Part shown: positions 35,401 to 43,477 of the stretch, one piece after another
Layout of the letters: every line of letters begins with the position of its first letter
How positions within the stretch are numbered: the first letter of the stretch is position 1
From: Chersky-299 sp963749535
Lineage (GTDB): Bacteria; Actinomycetota; Thermoleophilia; RBG-16-64-13
NCBI GenBank assembly: GCA_963749535.1
Contig: CAVVNF010000019.1
Span: 184,873-248,872 of the forward strand
Reading direction: 5' to 3'
Length of the DNA: 64,000 bases
Made by a program: the position numbers and the translations under genes
The notes under the pieces: generated by a model
Database searches by the model: none
What the model was told of the DNA's origin: nothing
Seen by the model: only the letters and a program-made list of their open reading frames with translations

Positions 35401-36124
35401 ACGCCCCGCGAGCGTCGATCAGGTCAAGCAAAACCAGCTTGGCGCGCGCCTTCGCCCACTCTTCCGTAGCCTGGGCGTACCGTTCGGCCGCGGCTACCTG
35501 CTGCCTCAGCGGACGCAGCGCACTGCGGACCTCACGCTCGACGTCGGTCACTCGCAGCAGGTTCTGTCCCACCTTGTCCAGCTTCACCTGCGTGCGTTCC
35601 CGACGCTTCTTGAAGCGGCCGAGGCCCGCTGCTTCTTCGACGAGAGCCCGCCGGGCCGCCGGGGTCGAATTGAGCAACGCCTCGACCTTGCCCTGGCTGA
35701 TAACACTGTGCATCTCGCGGCCCAGACCAAGCCCGCCAACGAGATCCTGTACGTCAAGGAGTCGGCAACCCGCGCCGTTGACGCGGTACTCAGAGGTCCC
35801 ATCCCGCATGAGGCGCCTGACGATCTCCACTTGACTGCAATCCAGCGGCAGTGAGCCACACGTGTTGTCGAACACGAGCGCTACCTCCGCCACCGCGCTC
35901 GATCTCTTTCCATCGGGGCCCGTGAATATCACGTCCTGCATGGTCCGACCGCGCAGATTGCCCGGACTCTGCTCGCCCAACACCCAAAGGACGGCGTCGG
36001 CCACGTTGCTCTTGCCGCTCCCGTTCGGGCCGATTATCACCGTCACACCGGGCTCGAGGACCAATTCAGTGGGACGAGCGAACGTCTTGAATCCCCGTAG
36101 ACGTATCGAATGCAAGAACGCCAA
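32459..36124 (-). CDS. smc: Chromosome segregation protein SMC
   Basis: Bacterial condensin ATPase, 1221 residues. N-terminal Walker A IIGPNGSGKSNVADAVLW near 32; long coiled coil to ~500; hinge ~500-660 (GGAQVLTDLLTVEPGYERAL); second coiled coil to ~1010; C-terminal LLSGGEKAMTAIAFLFSLFL signature and Walker B FYILDEVEASLDDLN near 1140. Uninterrupted despite its length, which shows the sequence is accurate here. Starts one base after the rnc stop. Confidence 0.96.
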   Translation of the reverse strand: MAFLHSIRLRGFKTFARPTELVLEPGVTVIIGPNGSGKSNVADAVLWVLGEQSPGNLRGRTMQDVIFTGPDGKRSSAVAEVALVFDNTCGSLPLDCSQVEIVRRLMRDGTSEYRVNGAGCRLLDVQDLVGGLGLGREMHSVISQGKVEALLNSTPAARRALVEEAAGLGRFKKRRERTQVKLDKVGQNLLRVTDVEREVRSALRPLRQQVAAAERYAQATEEWAKARAKLVLLDLIDARGACQEKEESLAGLRSRLADVGNRLADLRERRAAEEEHFTEALREREELGAVYLRARSEVERLESRAVSLRQRVARIEGELDRAGRRRELAESEAAAARLRLEEAGPGNGGETRLSWVSGVAQALRAETEEMLPLFRAVQKEEDDHKDAAFELEAARTRGIQERDYLRRELADRARVRREVDTLKVAAQARLGELAEKARELEGRREESAALVKSAAAAVDQAHASLEERRARVETASHDEARLGEALAGIESRKTVLEQVLERKEGLPGGARSLLKAVGGAQVLTDLLTVEPGYERALAAALGPIVHAVVVAGPADPVAVLQGDGLLEVIWAGGAPTTRTEALAAPVGARNLWEFVTGPEAVIAVLKRLAPCVAVIDEIGGLPGNASAAVNGEPWCFVTRGGEVLQMGMHAARRSEAGAEALLSARRELQEVVDARGGIVAALEAARAAKQAAAGEVAEAESTLREAEGRLRESQRRAFSEGNEADLHVRRVEEAEAQLQELAARDLKEAELAARMESDSADLEKAIIARETELEDAREALRTVQARLESLRRRVGRLEEKRSQAAVLEVRLRERWRAHQQEQERARAQQQSAQKELARCTRRVDALSCYIPVLTALQETVDSLAERLRRVAGSMEAQVDDVRFRSEQAARVMRGWGGAEAELQREHDELAATIAEVQVEQVRRTDRRALLDEELTGLRQRHLSPRSVGPEDVAGEDREAVLAAIERAEKRRERVGPVNPLAEQECREAEERAGFLAEQRSDLEASMARLREIVDELDEHINSSFAEIFDATRQHFAAVVATVFPGAKGTLKLTQPVEREDDGPDLEGSATSGEDTRGVALEVRLPNKAPRTMSLLSGGEKAMTAIAFLFSLFLARPCPFYILDEVEASLDDLNIRRFLALIREYSDRTQFIIITHQRQTMEVADTLYGVALEGDGTSRMLSRRFRSNNGAPVTSPAAARQLARGPKEAVEADDRGAMAQGA

Positions 36125-36125
36125 C

Positions 36126-36914
36126 CTACGACCCCCGTTTCGACTCTTGAAGGGCCTCCAAGGCCTCTCTCGCCGCTGCTTGCTCGCTCATCTTTATGGT
36201 CGTGCCAGTGCCATGTCCTTTGGTCACACTTGCTACGAGTACCTCCGAAGTGAACAGCCGCGCATGGGCCGGCCCCTTTTCGGATATCAAGCGGTACACA
36301 GGTTGGAGGCCCCTCGGCGCGAGCAACTCCTGAAGGGCGGTCTTATGGTCGACGTGTGAGGTTGCCGCGTACAGAAGCTGCTCCTCGAAGGACGCGATGA
36401 TCGCCCTGCGCGTGCGCTCGAAGCCAAAGGCCAGGAAGAGCGCTCCGATCACCGCCTCCAGCACGTTGCCCATCGTGTTCGCACTGCCGGTGATCTCGCG
36501 TCGGCGCACCTCGGGAGCCGGCGCACGCTCTAGGACAAAACCGGCTATGTCCAGCCTCTCTGCCACCTGCGCGCAGCTCGCCCGGCTCACGATGAATGCC
36601 TTCTGCCGAGCCATCTCGCCCTCGTCGCTCCCGGGGAACCGCTCATACAGCGCGGAGGCGATGGCAAGGCCGAGCACGCTGTCTCCCAGGAACTCCAGCC
36701 GCTCATACGATCCCGTTCGAGTACCTACCCAGGAAGAGTGAGTGAGGGCGTGAGCAAGCAACTCCGGCGGCAGAAGAGCGGCCAATTCGATAAGCGGGAC
36801 CTCACCTTTGGGGCGGATAGCCTCCTCGGGAGCGCTCTCGCTGCCGCGGAGAAGCCTCGACTTCAGCCACGCAGAGACGGGGGCTGCCCGCAATCCTGCT
36901 GGCAGCCCCCGCAA
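36126..36914 (-). CDS. rnc: Ribonuclease III
   Basis: Double-stranded RNA endonuclease for rRNA processing. RNase III signature ERLEFLGDSVLGLAIA near 72 and the second acidic motif GNVLEAVIGALFLAFG near 150; C-terminal dsRBD ~190-255 (HKTALQELLAPRGLQPVYRL; AAREALEAL). 262 residues, with an N-terminal ~35 residues before the domain that may include extra codons. In the acpP-rnc-smc-ftsY order. Confidence 0.94.
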   Translation of the reverse strand: MRGLPAGLRAAPVSAWLKSRLLRGSESAPEEAIRPKGEVPLIELAALLPPELLAHALTHSSWVGTRTGSYERLEFLGDSVLGLAIASALYERFPGSDEGEMARQKAFIVSRASCAQVAERLDIAGFVLERAPAPEVRRREITGSANTMGNVLEAVIGALFLAFGFERTRRAIIASFEEQLLYAATSHVDHKTALQELLAPRGLQPVYRLISEKGPAHARLFTSEVLVASVTKGHGTGTTIKMSEQAAAREALEALQESKRGS

Positions 36915-36944
36915 CGTCAGTCCCCCCTCTTTGAAGAACGCGCG

Positions 36945-37184
36945 CTAGACCCGTCCGGCGATGAAGTCCACGGCGGCGCCGACAGTGGTGATCTTCTGGG
37001 CTTCCTCATCCGATATCTTGATGCTGAACCGATCTTCGAGCTCCATGATCAGCTCGACCAGGTCCAGGCTGTCGGCGTTAAGATCATCCTGGAAGGAAGC
37101 TTCCAGCTTGACGTCGTCCGCTTCCACCCCTAGTTGGTCCACCAGGATATCGCGTACCTTGGCAAGGATCTCGTCTTTGGTCAT
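36945..37184 (-). CDS. acpP: Acyl carrier protein
   Basis: 79-residue carrier of fatty-acid synthesis; the phosphopantetheine Ser is in NADSLDLVELIMELE. Consensus AAGGAG ribosome-binding site 7 bp before the ATG. Lies between plsX and rnc. Confidence 0.96.
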   Translation of the reverse strand: MTKDEILAKVRDILVDQLGVEADDVKLEASFQDDLNADSLDLVELIMELEDRFSIKISDEEAQKITTVGAAVDFIAGRV

Positions 37185-37256
37185 CTAGGGCTCCTTACGC
37201 GCAATAATGACGAACATGTTCCCTTTCACATACCGCGGTCATTGTATCAACGCCGG

Positions 37257-38261
37257 TCAAGAAGCGGCAGAGTCCGAAAGCCCGAGGATCTTCTCGAGCT
37301 CCTCATCCACAGCCTCGAGAACACCGCACCGCAAAGCGTCGGCACCGAAGCGGAGAGCGTTGGCGATGGCCTTCCGACTCGCATTCCCGTGGCAGATGAC
37401 CATCAGCCCCCTCACTCCAAGCAGATAGGTGCCGCCGTACTCTTCCGGGTCGAGTCCCGCCCGCAGCCGCCGCAGTGCCGGACGGAGCAGCATGCCGCCC
37501 ATTTTGCTTCTGGTCCCTGACGCGGCCGCTTCCTTGATGCGACTGAAGATGGCCGACGAACACCCTTCCATAAGCTTCAACGCCACGTTCCCCGTGAATC
37601 CATCCGTGACGACCACGTCCGCCTTGTTCTGGAGGATGTCACGCCCCTCGACGTTGCCGACGAAGTTCAGCCTCGACCCTTTCAAAAGCCGGTACGCGGC
37701 AAGAGCCAGGTCGCTGCCCTTGCTCTCCTCCTCGCCGATGTTCAGCAGCCCCACTCTCGGGTTAGCCAGCCGCATCACCCTCCGCGCGAAAGCCGTTCCC
37801 ATGGCTCCGAACTCCAGGAGATACTCGGGCCGGCAGTCGGCATTGGCTCCGGCGTCCAGGAAGACCAAAGGCCCGTTTAGCCCCGGCAGGGTCGTGATGA
37901 TCGCCGGCCGCCGGATCCGCGGCACGCGCTTCACGATCAGCAGGCCTGCGGCGAGCATGGCCCCCGTACTTCCGGCCGAGACGAAACCACGTGAGCGGCC
38001 ATCAGCCACAGTGCGCGCCCCCACCACGATCGAAGAGTCCTCCATGGTCCTGACAGCGGTGGCCGGCTCGTCATGGTAGGAGATCACCGAGCCACTGGGT
38101 TCGATCTCCACAAAGCGCCTGTCGGCCCCCGCCAACAGAGGCTCAATGACGCCGGGCCTCCCGACCAGGAGGACATGCAGGTCCGCCGACGCGGCCAGAA
38201 GTGCGCCGGCTACCACTTCCTCTGGGGCGTTGTCGCCGCCCTCCGCATCAAGTGCCAGCAC
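37257..38261 (-). CDS. plsX: Phosphate acyltransferase PlsX
   Basis: Makes acyl-phosphate from acyl-ACP for phospholipid synthesis. Start is uncertain: GTG at 38,261 (LALDAEGGDNAPEEVV, matching the family start, with GGAAGG upstream) or a TTG at 38,306. Motifs: LDAEGGDNAPEE, SAGSTGAMLAAGL, LDAGANADCRPEYLLEFG, NIGEEESKGSD and VVTDGFTGNVALKLMEG. No rpmF or DUF177 gene precedes it, unlike the common arrangement. Confidence 0.93.
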   Translation of the reverse strand: MLALDAEGGDNAPEEVVAGALLAASADLHVLLVGRPGVIEPLLAGADRRFVEIEPSGSVISYHDEPATAVRTMEDSSIVVGARTVADGRSRGFVSAGSTGAMLAAGLLIVKRVPRIRRPAIITTLPGLNGPLVFLDAGANADCRPEYLLEFGAMGTAFARRVMRLANPRVGLLNIGEEESKGSDLALAAYRLLKGSRLNFVGNVEGRDILQNKADVVVTDGFTGNVALKLMEGCSSAIFSRIKEAAASGTRSKMGGMLLRPALRRLRAGLDPEEYGGTYLLGVRGLMVICHGNASRKAIANALRFGADALRCGVLEAVDEELEKILGLSDSAAS

Positions 38262-38567
38262 CAATGAACCTTCCGGCACGGGCGATTCTGTGCCTCGTAT
38301 GTCCAAACCGCCTCCCTCTCGGAAACCTCGGGCCAATACCGCACCTTATCCGGCGCTCCGCCGTTTAAGCTGTGTGTTTGAAATGTCTCACAAAGTGGAG
38401 ACTCTCGGAAGAAGAGGCCGTGACTTCGAGGGAGATCGCCAAGGACCTCTTCGTGAGCGGGAAATAGGCAGGGAACCCGCCTCGACAGCCGAACGTCCTA
38501 TGAAGAACCGGTCGATCCGGTGGCGTCTCGGTAAATGAGCTGAAGATTCACGCGGCGCACGAACAGG

Positions 38568-38596
38568 TTGCCAAACGAACGTTTGTTCGTTATACT
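38568..38596 (+). promoter_or_regulatory. rpoD promoter P1 with an embedded LexA operator
   Basis: TTGCCA, exactly 17 bp, TATACT. The spacer contains a perfect Gram-positive/actinobacterial SOS box, CGAACGTTTGTTCG, so LexA bound there would block this promoter. Confidence 0.75.
38576..38589. promoter_or_regulatory. LexA (SOS) box
   Basis: CGAAC-N4-GTTCG, both half-sites perfect; the surrounding inverted repeat extends to AACGAAC/GTTCGTT. It sits between the -35 and -10 of rpoD P1. It is 300 bp or more from the divergent plsX gene, so rpoD is the likely target. Confidence 0.75.
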
Positions 38597-38624
38597 ATAC
38601 TAAGGATGATTCCGAAGCAAACCA

Positions 38625-38653
38625 TTGACTGGCTTAGGGTTGGCCTGTATACT
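38625..38653 (+). promoter_or_regulatory. rpoD promoter P2
   Basis: TTGACT, 17-bp spacer, TATACT: near-consensus housekeeping promoter about 65 bp before the rpoD ATG, downstream of the LexA box and so probably constitutive. Confidence 0.75.
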
Positions 38654-38719
38654 TTCTGAGTTTGCGTCACGGGGCCGGTATAGAAACGGAAACCCTTAGA
38701 CTAGGGGTAAGAATAGCAG

Positions 38720-39814
38720 ATGACCATGCAGCGAGACATTGAAGTAGCCACAGTCGACATGAGAACCATCACCGACGTCCAGGAACTCCTCCAGCTCGGT
38801 CTGGAGCGCGGTTACGTCACCAGCGACGAGATCATGGGTCTCGTCGAAGAGTACGACATGACCATGGAAGAGATCGAGGATTTGTACTCGCAACTCTTCG
38901 ATCAGTCAATCGAGATCTATGAGCAGAGCCCCGTCACGCACGGTGTCCTCGAGACTCCGGAGCCTACGCTGGATCTGTCCATCGAGACGGTGACCCACGA
39001 TCCCCTCCGCCTGTACTTGAAAGAAGCGGGAGAGATCCCTCTGCTTACCAAGAACGAAGAGATCGAGCTTGCCAAGCGCATCGAGATGGGTGACAAGCCG
39101 GCCAAGGACCGGATGATCCAGTCCAATCTCCGGCTGGTGATCTCCATCGCCAAGAATTATTACACCCAGGACATGGACCTGCTCGACCTCATCCAGGAGG
39201 GCAACACGGGCCTCATCCGGGCCGTGGAGAAGTTCGACTATCGCAAAGGCTACAAGTTCTCCACGTATGCCACGTGGTGGATACGGCAGGCTATCACCCG
39301 TGCCATCGCCAACCAGGATCGCAACATCCGCATCCCGGTGCATATGATCGAGAAGATCAACAAGATGGTGCGCACCGAGCGGAAGCTCCTCCAGGAGACC
39401 GGCAAAGAGCCCACCGACGACGAGCTGGCCTACGAGCTGGGTATTGACGCTCAAGAAGTGCAGGAGATGCGCAAGATCGCTCAACGTACGACTTCCCTGG
39501 AGACCCCGATCGGGGACGAAGAGGATGCGGAACTGGGCGATTTCATTGAGAATTCGAGCACTCCCGATCCTGCCGATGTGGTCTCCAGCATCATCGCCAA
39601 GGAGAGCCTCGACCGGGTCCTCAAGGCTATGGACGAGCGCGAACGCAAGGTCGTGGAACTCCGCTTCGGTCTGAAGGGCGAGCATCCGCGCACCCTGGCC
39701 GAGGTTAGCTCCCGCTTCAACGTGAGCCGCGAACGTATCCGTCAGATCGAGGCCAAGGCCCTTGAGCAGATCAAAGCGTCGGACGAGATCCAAGCGATGC
39801 GGGAGACGGCCTAG
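38720..39814 (+). CDS. rpoD: Primary RNA polymerase sigma factor (sigma-70/RpoD)
   Basis: Housekeeping sigma factor. A short region 1.1-like N-terminus (residues 1-~75, TITDVQELLQLGLERGYVTSDEI), region 1.2 (DPLRLYLKEAGEIPLLTKNEE), region 2 (NLRLVISIAKNYY; DLIQEGNTGLIRAVEKFDYRKG; FSTYATWWIRQAITRAIANQ), region 3 and region 4 (GLKGEHPRTLAEVSSRFNVSRERIRQIEAKAL). 364 residues, compact as in many actinobacteria. Tandem promoters upstream, terminator downstream. Confidence 0.96.
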   Translation: MTMQRDIEVATVDMRTITDVQELLQLGLERGYVTSDEIMGLVEEYDMTMEEIEDLYSQLFDQSIEIYEQSPVTHGVLETPEPTLDLSIETVTHDPLRLYLKEAGEIPLLTKNEEIELAKRIEMGDKPAKDRMIQSNLRLVISIAKNYYTQDMDLLDLIQEGNTGLIRAVEKFDYRKGYKFSTYATWWIRQAITRAIANQDRNIRIPVHMIEKINKMVRTERKLLQETGKEPTDDELAYELGIDAQEVQEMRKIAQRTTSLETPIGDEEDAELGDFIENSSTPDPADVVSSIIAKESLDRVLKAMDERERKVVELRFGLKGEHPRTLAEVSSRFNVSRERIRQIEAKALEQIKASDEIQAMRETA

Positions 39815-39857
39815 CTCTGGTGCCCGGGCCTGGTTAGTGTCCACCGTGGCCGAGTAT

Positions 39858-39888
39858 AAAGGCGCGCCTTCCGGCGCGCCTTTTCTTT
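39858..39888 (+). terminator. Intrinsic terminator after rpoD
   Basis: GGCGCGCC, loop TTCC, GGCGCGCC, then TTTTCTTT; an AAA run precedes the stem. It lies between rpoD and the convergent coaBC gene and could serve both strands, though the U-tract is far better on the plus strand. Confidence 0.9.
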
Positions 39889-39941
39889 ACCCGATAAGCC
39901 TGCGCTGTCGAGGCCAGGAGCGCGCAGCGGAGTCTTTCTAC

Positions 39942-41177
39942 CTAAGCGGGAAGCGGCGTCTCCCCTCGGCGGGCCCGCACCGCCTGGGCGATGTGGTCTA
40001 GGATCAGCTCGGCTATGGTCTCTTTGGGTGCGCGATCGAGTCTCGTCTCGCCATCGCGGGTGAGCACGTACACTTCATTGAAGTCGGAGTCGAAACCGAT
40101 GTCGGTGCGAGAGATGTCGTTGAAGACGATCATGTCGAGCTGCTTGCGCTCCATCTTCTCTTTGGCTCTGCCCAGGCCCTCCAACCCGTATTCGGCAGCG
40201 AAACCGACCAGGAACTGGCCCCGGTGGTGCGCCGACACGTCGCAGAGGATGTCCGTGGTCGGCTCCAGGCCGATGGCAAGTTCGTCGCTGCCCTTAGTGA
40301 TCTTGCCGCCCGCGGGTCCCTGCGCCACCCGGTAGTCCGCAACAGCAGCGGCCATGATGAGGATGTCAGTATCGGGCAGCATTCGCATGACCTCGGCGTG
40401 CATCTCGCCGGCTGTAGGAGTCTGAATCTGCCGCACTCCTGGCGCCGCCGGCATGTCGACATTGGCTTCGATGAGCTCCACCTGAGCCCCCCTATCGAAG
40501 GCCGCTCGAGCGAGCGCGAAGCCCATCTTGCCCGAGCTTCGGTTGCCGATGAAGCGCACGGCATCGATAGGCTCGCGGGTGCCGCCGGCGGTGATAAGCA
40601 CGCGCAGCCCCCGTAGGTCGCGCTTGCGTTGCACCTGCAGCCGGAGCTTGACTTCCGCCACGATGCTGTTGGGCTCGGCCATGCGTCCTGAGCCGTACAC
40701 GCCACATGCCAACTCCCCGGACCCTGGTTCCACCACAAAGATGCCGCGCTCGCGGAGCAGCTCGACGTTGCGTTGCGTGGCGGGATGCGTCCACATGTTC
40801 GTGTTCATAGCCGGGGCGATCACCACCGTCTTCTCAAAGGCAAGATAACTCGTGCTGAGAAGGTTGTCGGCGATGCCGTTCGCCATTTTGGCCAACGTGT
40901 TCGCCGTCGCAGGCGCGATCACCATTATGTCGGCGACCCGGCTCTCCTCGACGTGAGTGATACTCGAGTCGGCCCGGAGCACGTCCACGTCGTCGAGGTA
41001 GACAGGGTGGTTCGAAAGTGTTTCGAACGTGAGCGGACCCACGAATCTGGTAGCTGCACGAGTCATGATGACCCGCACTTCCATGCCGGCTTTCTGCAGA
41101 CCCCGAAGCAGTTCAGCGGCTTTGTAGGCTGCAATACCCCCCGTGACCCCGAGAAGAACTACGGGCGGGTCGGCCAT
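39942..41177 (-). CDS. coaBC: Bifunctional phosphopantothenoylcysteine decarboxylase/phosphopantothenate-cysteine ligase
   Basis: Two steps of coenzyme A synthesis. N-terminal flavoprotein CoaC half (VTGGIAAYKAAELLRGLQK; active-site region APAMNTNMWTHPATQRN), C-terminal CoaB half (ITAGGTREPIDAVRFIGNRS; VGFAAE; NDISRTDIGFDSDFNEV). 411 residues. Downstream of rpoZ by 9 bp in the mihF-gmk-rpoZ-coaBC operon. Confidence 0.95.
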   Translation of the reverse strand: MADPPVVLLGVTGGIAAYKAAELLRGLQKAGMEVRVIMTRAATRFVGPLTFETLSNHPVYLDDVDVLRADSSITHVEESRVADIMVIAPATANTLAKMANGIADNLLSTSYLAFEKTVVIAPAMNTNMWTHPATQRNVELLRERGIFVVEPGSGELACGVYGSGRMAEPNSIVAEVKLRLQVQRKRDLRGLRVLITAGGTREPIDAVRFIGNRSSGKMGFALARAAFDRGAQVELIEANVDMPAAPGVRQIQTPTAGEMHAEVMRMLPDTDILIMAAAVADYRVAQGPAGGKITKGSDELAIGLEPTTDILCDVSAHHRGQFLVGFAAEYGLEGLGRAKEKMERKQLDMIVFNDISRTDIGFDSDFNEVYVLTRDGETRLDRAPKETIAELILDHIAQAVRARRGETPLPA

Positions 41178-41186
41178 AGTGAAGTC

Positions 41187-41462
41187 CTACGGGCGGGTGG
41201 GCCGGAGCCGGTATGCGATCTCGCCCTTCGCTACCTCATCCATTGCGATGCTGAGATAGTTCCTGGTCGTGGTAGCAACGGAAGGCGGTGTGAAGCTATC
41301 GAGCGAGCCGCCTTCTCCCAGGCTGTGATAGTAGGTGTTGATCTGGCGGGCTCTCTTCGCGGTGACCATCGCGGCCGTGTATCGATTCGGCTCTTCCGTC
41401 TCAGGATCGCGATTACTCGCAAGACCTGTGAGGATCTCGTCAATCGTGGGCTTGTTCATCAT
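41187..41462 (-). CDS. rpoZ: RNA polymerase omega subunit
   Basis: 91 residues (or 90 from the second ATG); RYTAAMVTAKRARQINTYYHSLG and AMDEVAKGEIAYRL are typical actinobacterial omega segments. Overlaps the gmk end by 23 bp. Confidence 0.92.
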   Translation of the reverse strand: MMNKPTIDEILTGLASNRDPETEEPNRYTAAMVTAKRARQINTYYHSLGEGGSLDSFTPPSVATTTRNYLSIAMDEVAKGEIAYRLRPTRP

Positions 41463-42024
41463 TTCTTCTGATCTCTCCGATCACGTCCGCAAGCTCTTCA
41501 CTTGCCCTTTCCACGCTATCATTCACTATAACATAGTCGAACTGGCGCCTTCCCCTCCAGACCTTTCCCCGAACGTCGGAGATCTCCTCTTCGGCGCGCG
41601 CAAGCCGCTTGATCAGCGCATCTTCACTCTCAGTGTTCCTCAGACGTAGTCGTCGCTCCAGTTCTTCGAGACTTGGCGGCATGATGAAGATCATGGCCGC
41701 GTTCTCCCGCTGATCTAGGACCTGCCGAGCACCCTCCAGTTCGATCTCCAAGATGACGTCGTTGCCCAAGGCCAGTTGATCGTTGACGGCCTGTCGGGGC
41801 GTGCCGTAAAAATGGCCGCCGTACTCAGCCCATTCCAAGAAACGATCTGCTTGGACCCACGCTTTGAATTCCGGCTCTGTAAGGAAGAAATACTCCTTCC
41901 CGTCCTTCTCCCCCGCCCTCGGCCGACGCGTGGTTGCAGATACCGAGCACGTGAGATGCGGAATGCGCTGCATGACGCGATGGATCAACGTTCCTTTGCC
42001 GGCGCCGGACGGCCCCGAGATCAC
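41440..42024 (-). CDS. gmk: Guanylate kinase
   Basis: Phosphorylates GMP to GDP. P-loop ISGPSGAGKGTL at the N-terminus, SATTRRPRAGEKDGKEYFF and EYGGHFYGTP for GMP binding. The in-frame TTG farther upstream would overlap mihF by 82 bp, so the GTG giving MISGPSGAGKG (194 residues, AGG upstream) is preferred. Confidence 0.92.
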   Translation of the reverse strand: MISGPSGAGKGTLIHRVMQRIPHLTCSVSATTRRPRAGEKDGKEYFFLTEPEFKAWVQADRFLEWAEYGGHFYGTPRQAVNDQLALGNDVILEIELEGARQVLDQRENAAMIFIMPPSLEELERRLRLRNTESEDALIKRLARAEEEISDVRGKVWRGRRQFDYVIVNDSVERASEELADVIGEIRRNDEQAHD

Positions 42025-42053
42025 AATGAGCCTGGCGATCTTCGCCCTCGCGG

Positions 42054-42386
42054 CTAGTCGTTCAGCATATCCAACAGCTCTTTGCGCTGGCGCGGAGTGA
42101 GACCGTTCACGGTCTTGGAAGGACTCACTCGGCAACGCTCAAGAAGCTTGTTGGCTTTGACCCGGCCGTATTTGGGGACGGCCAAGAGAAGATCGAAGAC
42201 CTTCGCAGTGTGCACGTACTCGGGTGGATCCACCAGCACTTCGGCAATGGCCAACTCGCCGTTCCTCAACCTATCCTTGAGACGTGCACGCTCTGAGCGG
42301 ATACCGTTCGCGCGCCGAAGTGCCTCCATGCGCTGCTGGTGGCTGCGCTCTGGAGTAGCAGAAGCTGCTGTTGGCGGGGCATTCAC
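42054..42386 (-). CDS. mihF: Integration host factor, actinobacterial type (mIHF)
   Basis: Small nucleoid-associated DNA-binding protein of actinobacteria, named for its role in phage integration in mycobacteria. 110 residues; a basic helix (LRRANGIRSERARLKDRLRNG) precedes the helix-two-turns-helix part (LLLAVPKYGRVKANKLLERCRVSPSKTVNGL). GTG start with no ribosome-binding site and a promoter whose predicted start point is the GTG itself. Its presence and the gmk-rpoZ order are the best lineage markers in the window. Confidence 0.92.
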   Translation of the reverse strand: MNAPPTAASATPERSHQQRMEALRRANGIRSERARLKDRLRNGELAIAEVLVDPPEYVHTAKVFDLLLAVPKYGRVKANKLLERCRVSPSKTVNGLTPRQRKELLDMLND

Positions 42387-42393
42387 GCGGGTA

Positions 42394-42421
42394 ATTATAC
42401 TCAGAGTGCCGTCCGACGCAA
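42394..42421 (-). promoter_or_regulatory. Promoter for mihF-gmk-rpoZ-coaBC, probably leaderless
   Basis: Minus strand TTGCGT, 16-bp spacer, TATAAT; the -10 is followed by seven bases and then the mihF GTG, so transcription should begin at or within one or two bases of the start codon. Confidence 0.65.
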
Positions 42422-42456
42422 CGGGTCTTTTACGCGGTTTTTATACGTGTTCCAAT

Positions 42457-42473
42457 CTCAAGTGTCACTTGAG
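42457..42473. repeat. 17-bp perfect inverted repeat at the pyrD stop
   Basis: CTCAAGTG-T-CACTTGAG, overlapping the pyrD stop codon and lying ~36 bp upstream of the mihF -35. No U-tract follows, so it reads more like a protein-binding site or a 3'-end stabilising structure than a terminator. Confidence 0.5.
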
Positions 42474-43477
42474 TGTTGAGGCGACCGATCATGGGCCGTC
42501 CCAAGGAGGCCATCCGCCGTCAGACCTCGCGTTTGGAGCTCTGCTTGCAACTCCCCCGCCAGCCTCTCGCAAACCCAAGGATCGCGAAGCGCGGCGGAGC
42601 CGACTGCGACAGCGCTGGCCCCGCATGCCATGAACTCCAGCACGTCCTGAATCGTGGCTACCCCACCCATCCCGATGATCGGCACGTCCACGGATGCGTA
42701 GACCTCGTATACCGCCCGCAGTGCAAGCGGCCTGATGGCTGGACCCGACAAACCCCCAGTCACGTTCCCCAGGTAGGGCTTCAGGCTGGCGCGGTCCAGC
42801 ACGAGAGCCTTGAACGTATTGACGAGGGCCACCGCCGACGCCCCACCGGCTGCCGCGGCTCGCGCGATTTCCACCACGTTGGTGACATTCGGTGTGAGCT
42901 TCGCGACAAGCAACCCCGGCCACACCTCGCGCGCCGCCGCAACCGTGTTCAAGGTCTCTTCGGGGTCGGTTCCGATGGAGAGACATCCCGAATGCACGTT
43001 GGGACAAGAAACGTTGAGTTCAAGGCCCACCCGCTCAGCCCAACCGCCGGGTCCGCCGGAAGGTCCCCTAGCATCCAGAGCGCCGCGAATGCCCGCAGCT
43101 AGCGCCGCGTACTCAGCCGGGGAGAAGCCACCGATGCTCAGGATGACAGGGCAGGGAAGTCGCAGGAGTTCAGGTAGGCGGTGAGCGAGAAACGCGTTGA
43201 GCCCCTCGTTGGAGAGACCGATGGCGTTGATCACACCGCTCCGTGTCTCGAGGATCCTTGGAGGAGGGTTGCCTTCGCGAGGCATGAGCGTCACCGTCTT
43301 GGGGACATAAGCGGCCACAGGAGGCGCTTCGAGGATGTGGGGACCGAAGGCCTCGGCCAGCTCGAAAAGCTCCATGGTCCCGGACGCATTGATCAGCGGA
43401 TAGGCCAGGCGGAGCGGGCCCAACTCGACGCCTAATCCGAGCCACCCCGAGCCACTGGTGCCTAATTGAGTGCTCAC
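42458..43477 (-). CDS. pyrD: Dihydroorotate dehydrogenase, class 1B catalytic subunit
   Basis: FMN enzyme oxidising dihydroorotate in pyrimidine synthesis; class 1B works with PyrK and NAD. Motifs: PLINASGTMELFE near 27, AIGLSNEGLNAF near 86, ELNVSCPNVHSG near 152 (catalytic Cys is expected in a nearby loop), AKLTPNVTNV, and GMGGVATIQDVLEFMACGA. 339 residues, overlapping pyrK by 4 bp. Confidence 0.93.
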   Translation of the reverse strand: MSTQLGTSGSGWLGLGVELGPLRLAYPLINASGTMELFELAEAFGPHILEAPPVAAYVPKTVTLMPREGNPPPRILETRSGVINAIGLSNEGLNAFLAHRLPELLRLPCPVILSIGGFSPAEYAALAAGIRGALDARGPSGGPGGWAERVGLELNVSCPNVHSGCLSIGTDPEETLNTVAAAREVWPGLLVAKLTPNVTNVVEIARAAAAGGASAVALVNTFKALVLDRASLKPYLGNVTGGLSGPAIRPLALRAVYEVYASVDVPIIGMGGVATIQDVLEFMACGASAVAVGSAALRDPWVCERLAGELQAELQTRGLTADGLLGTAHDRSPQHSSDT

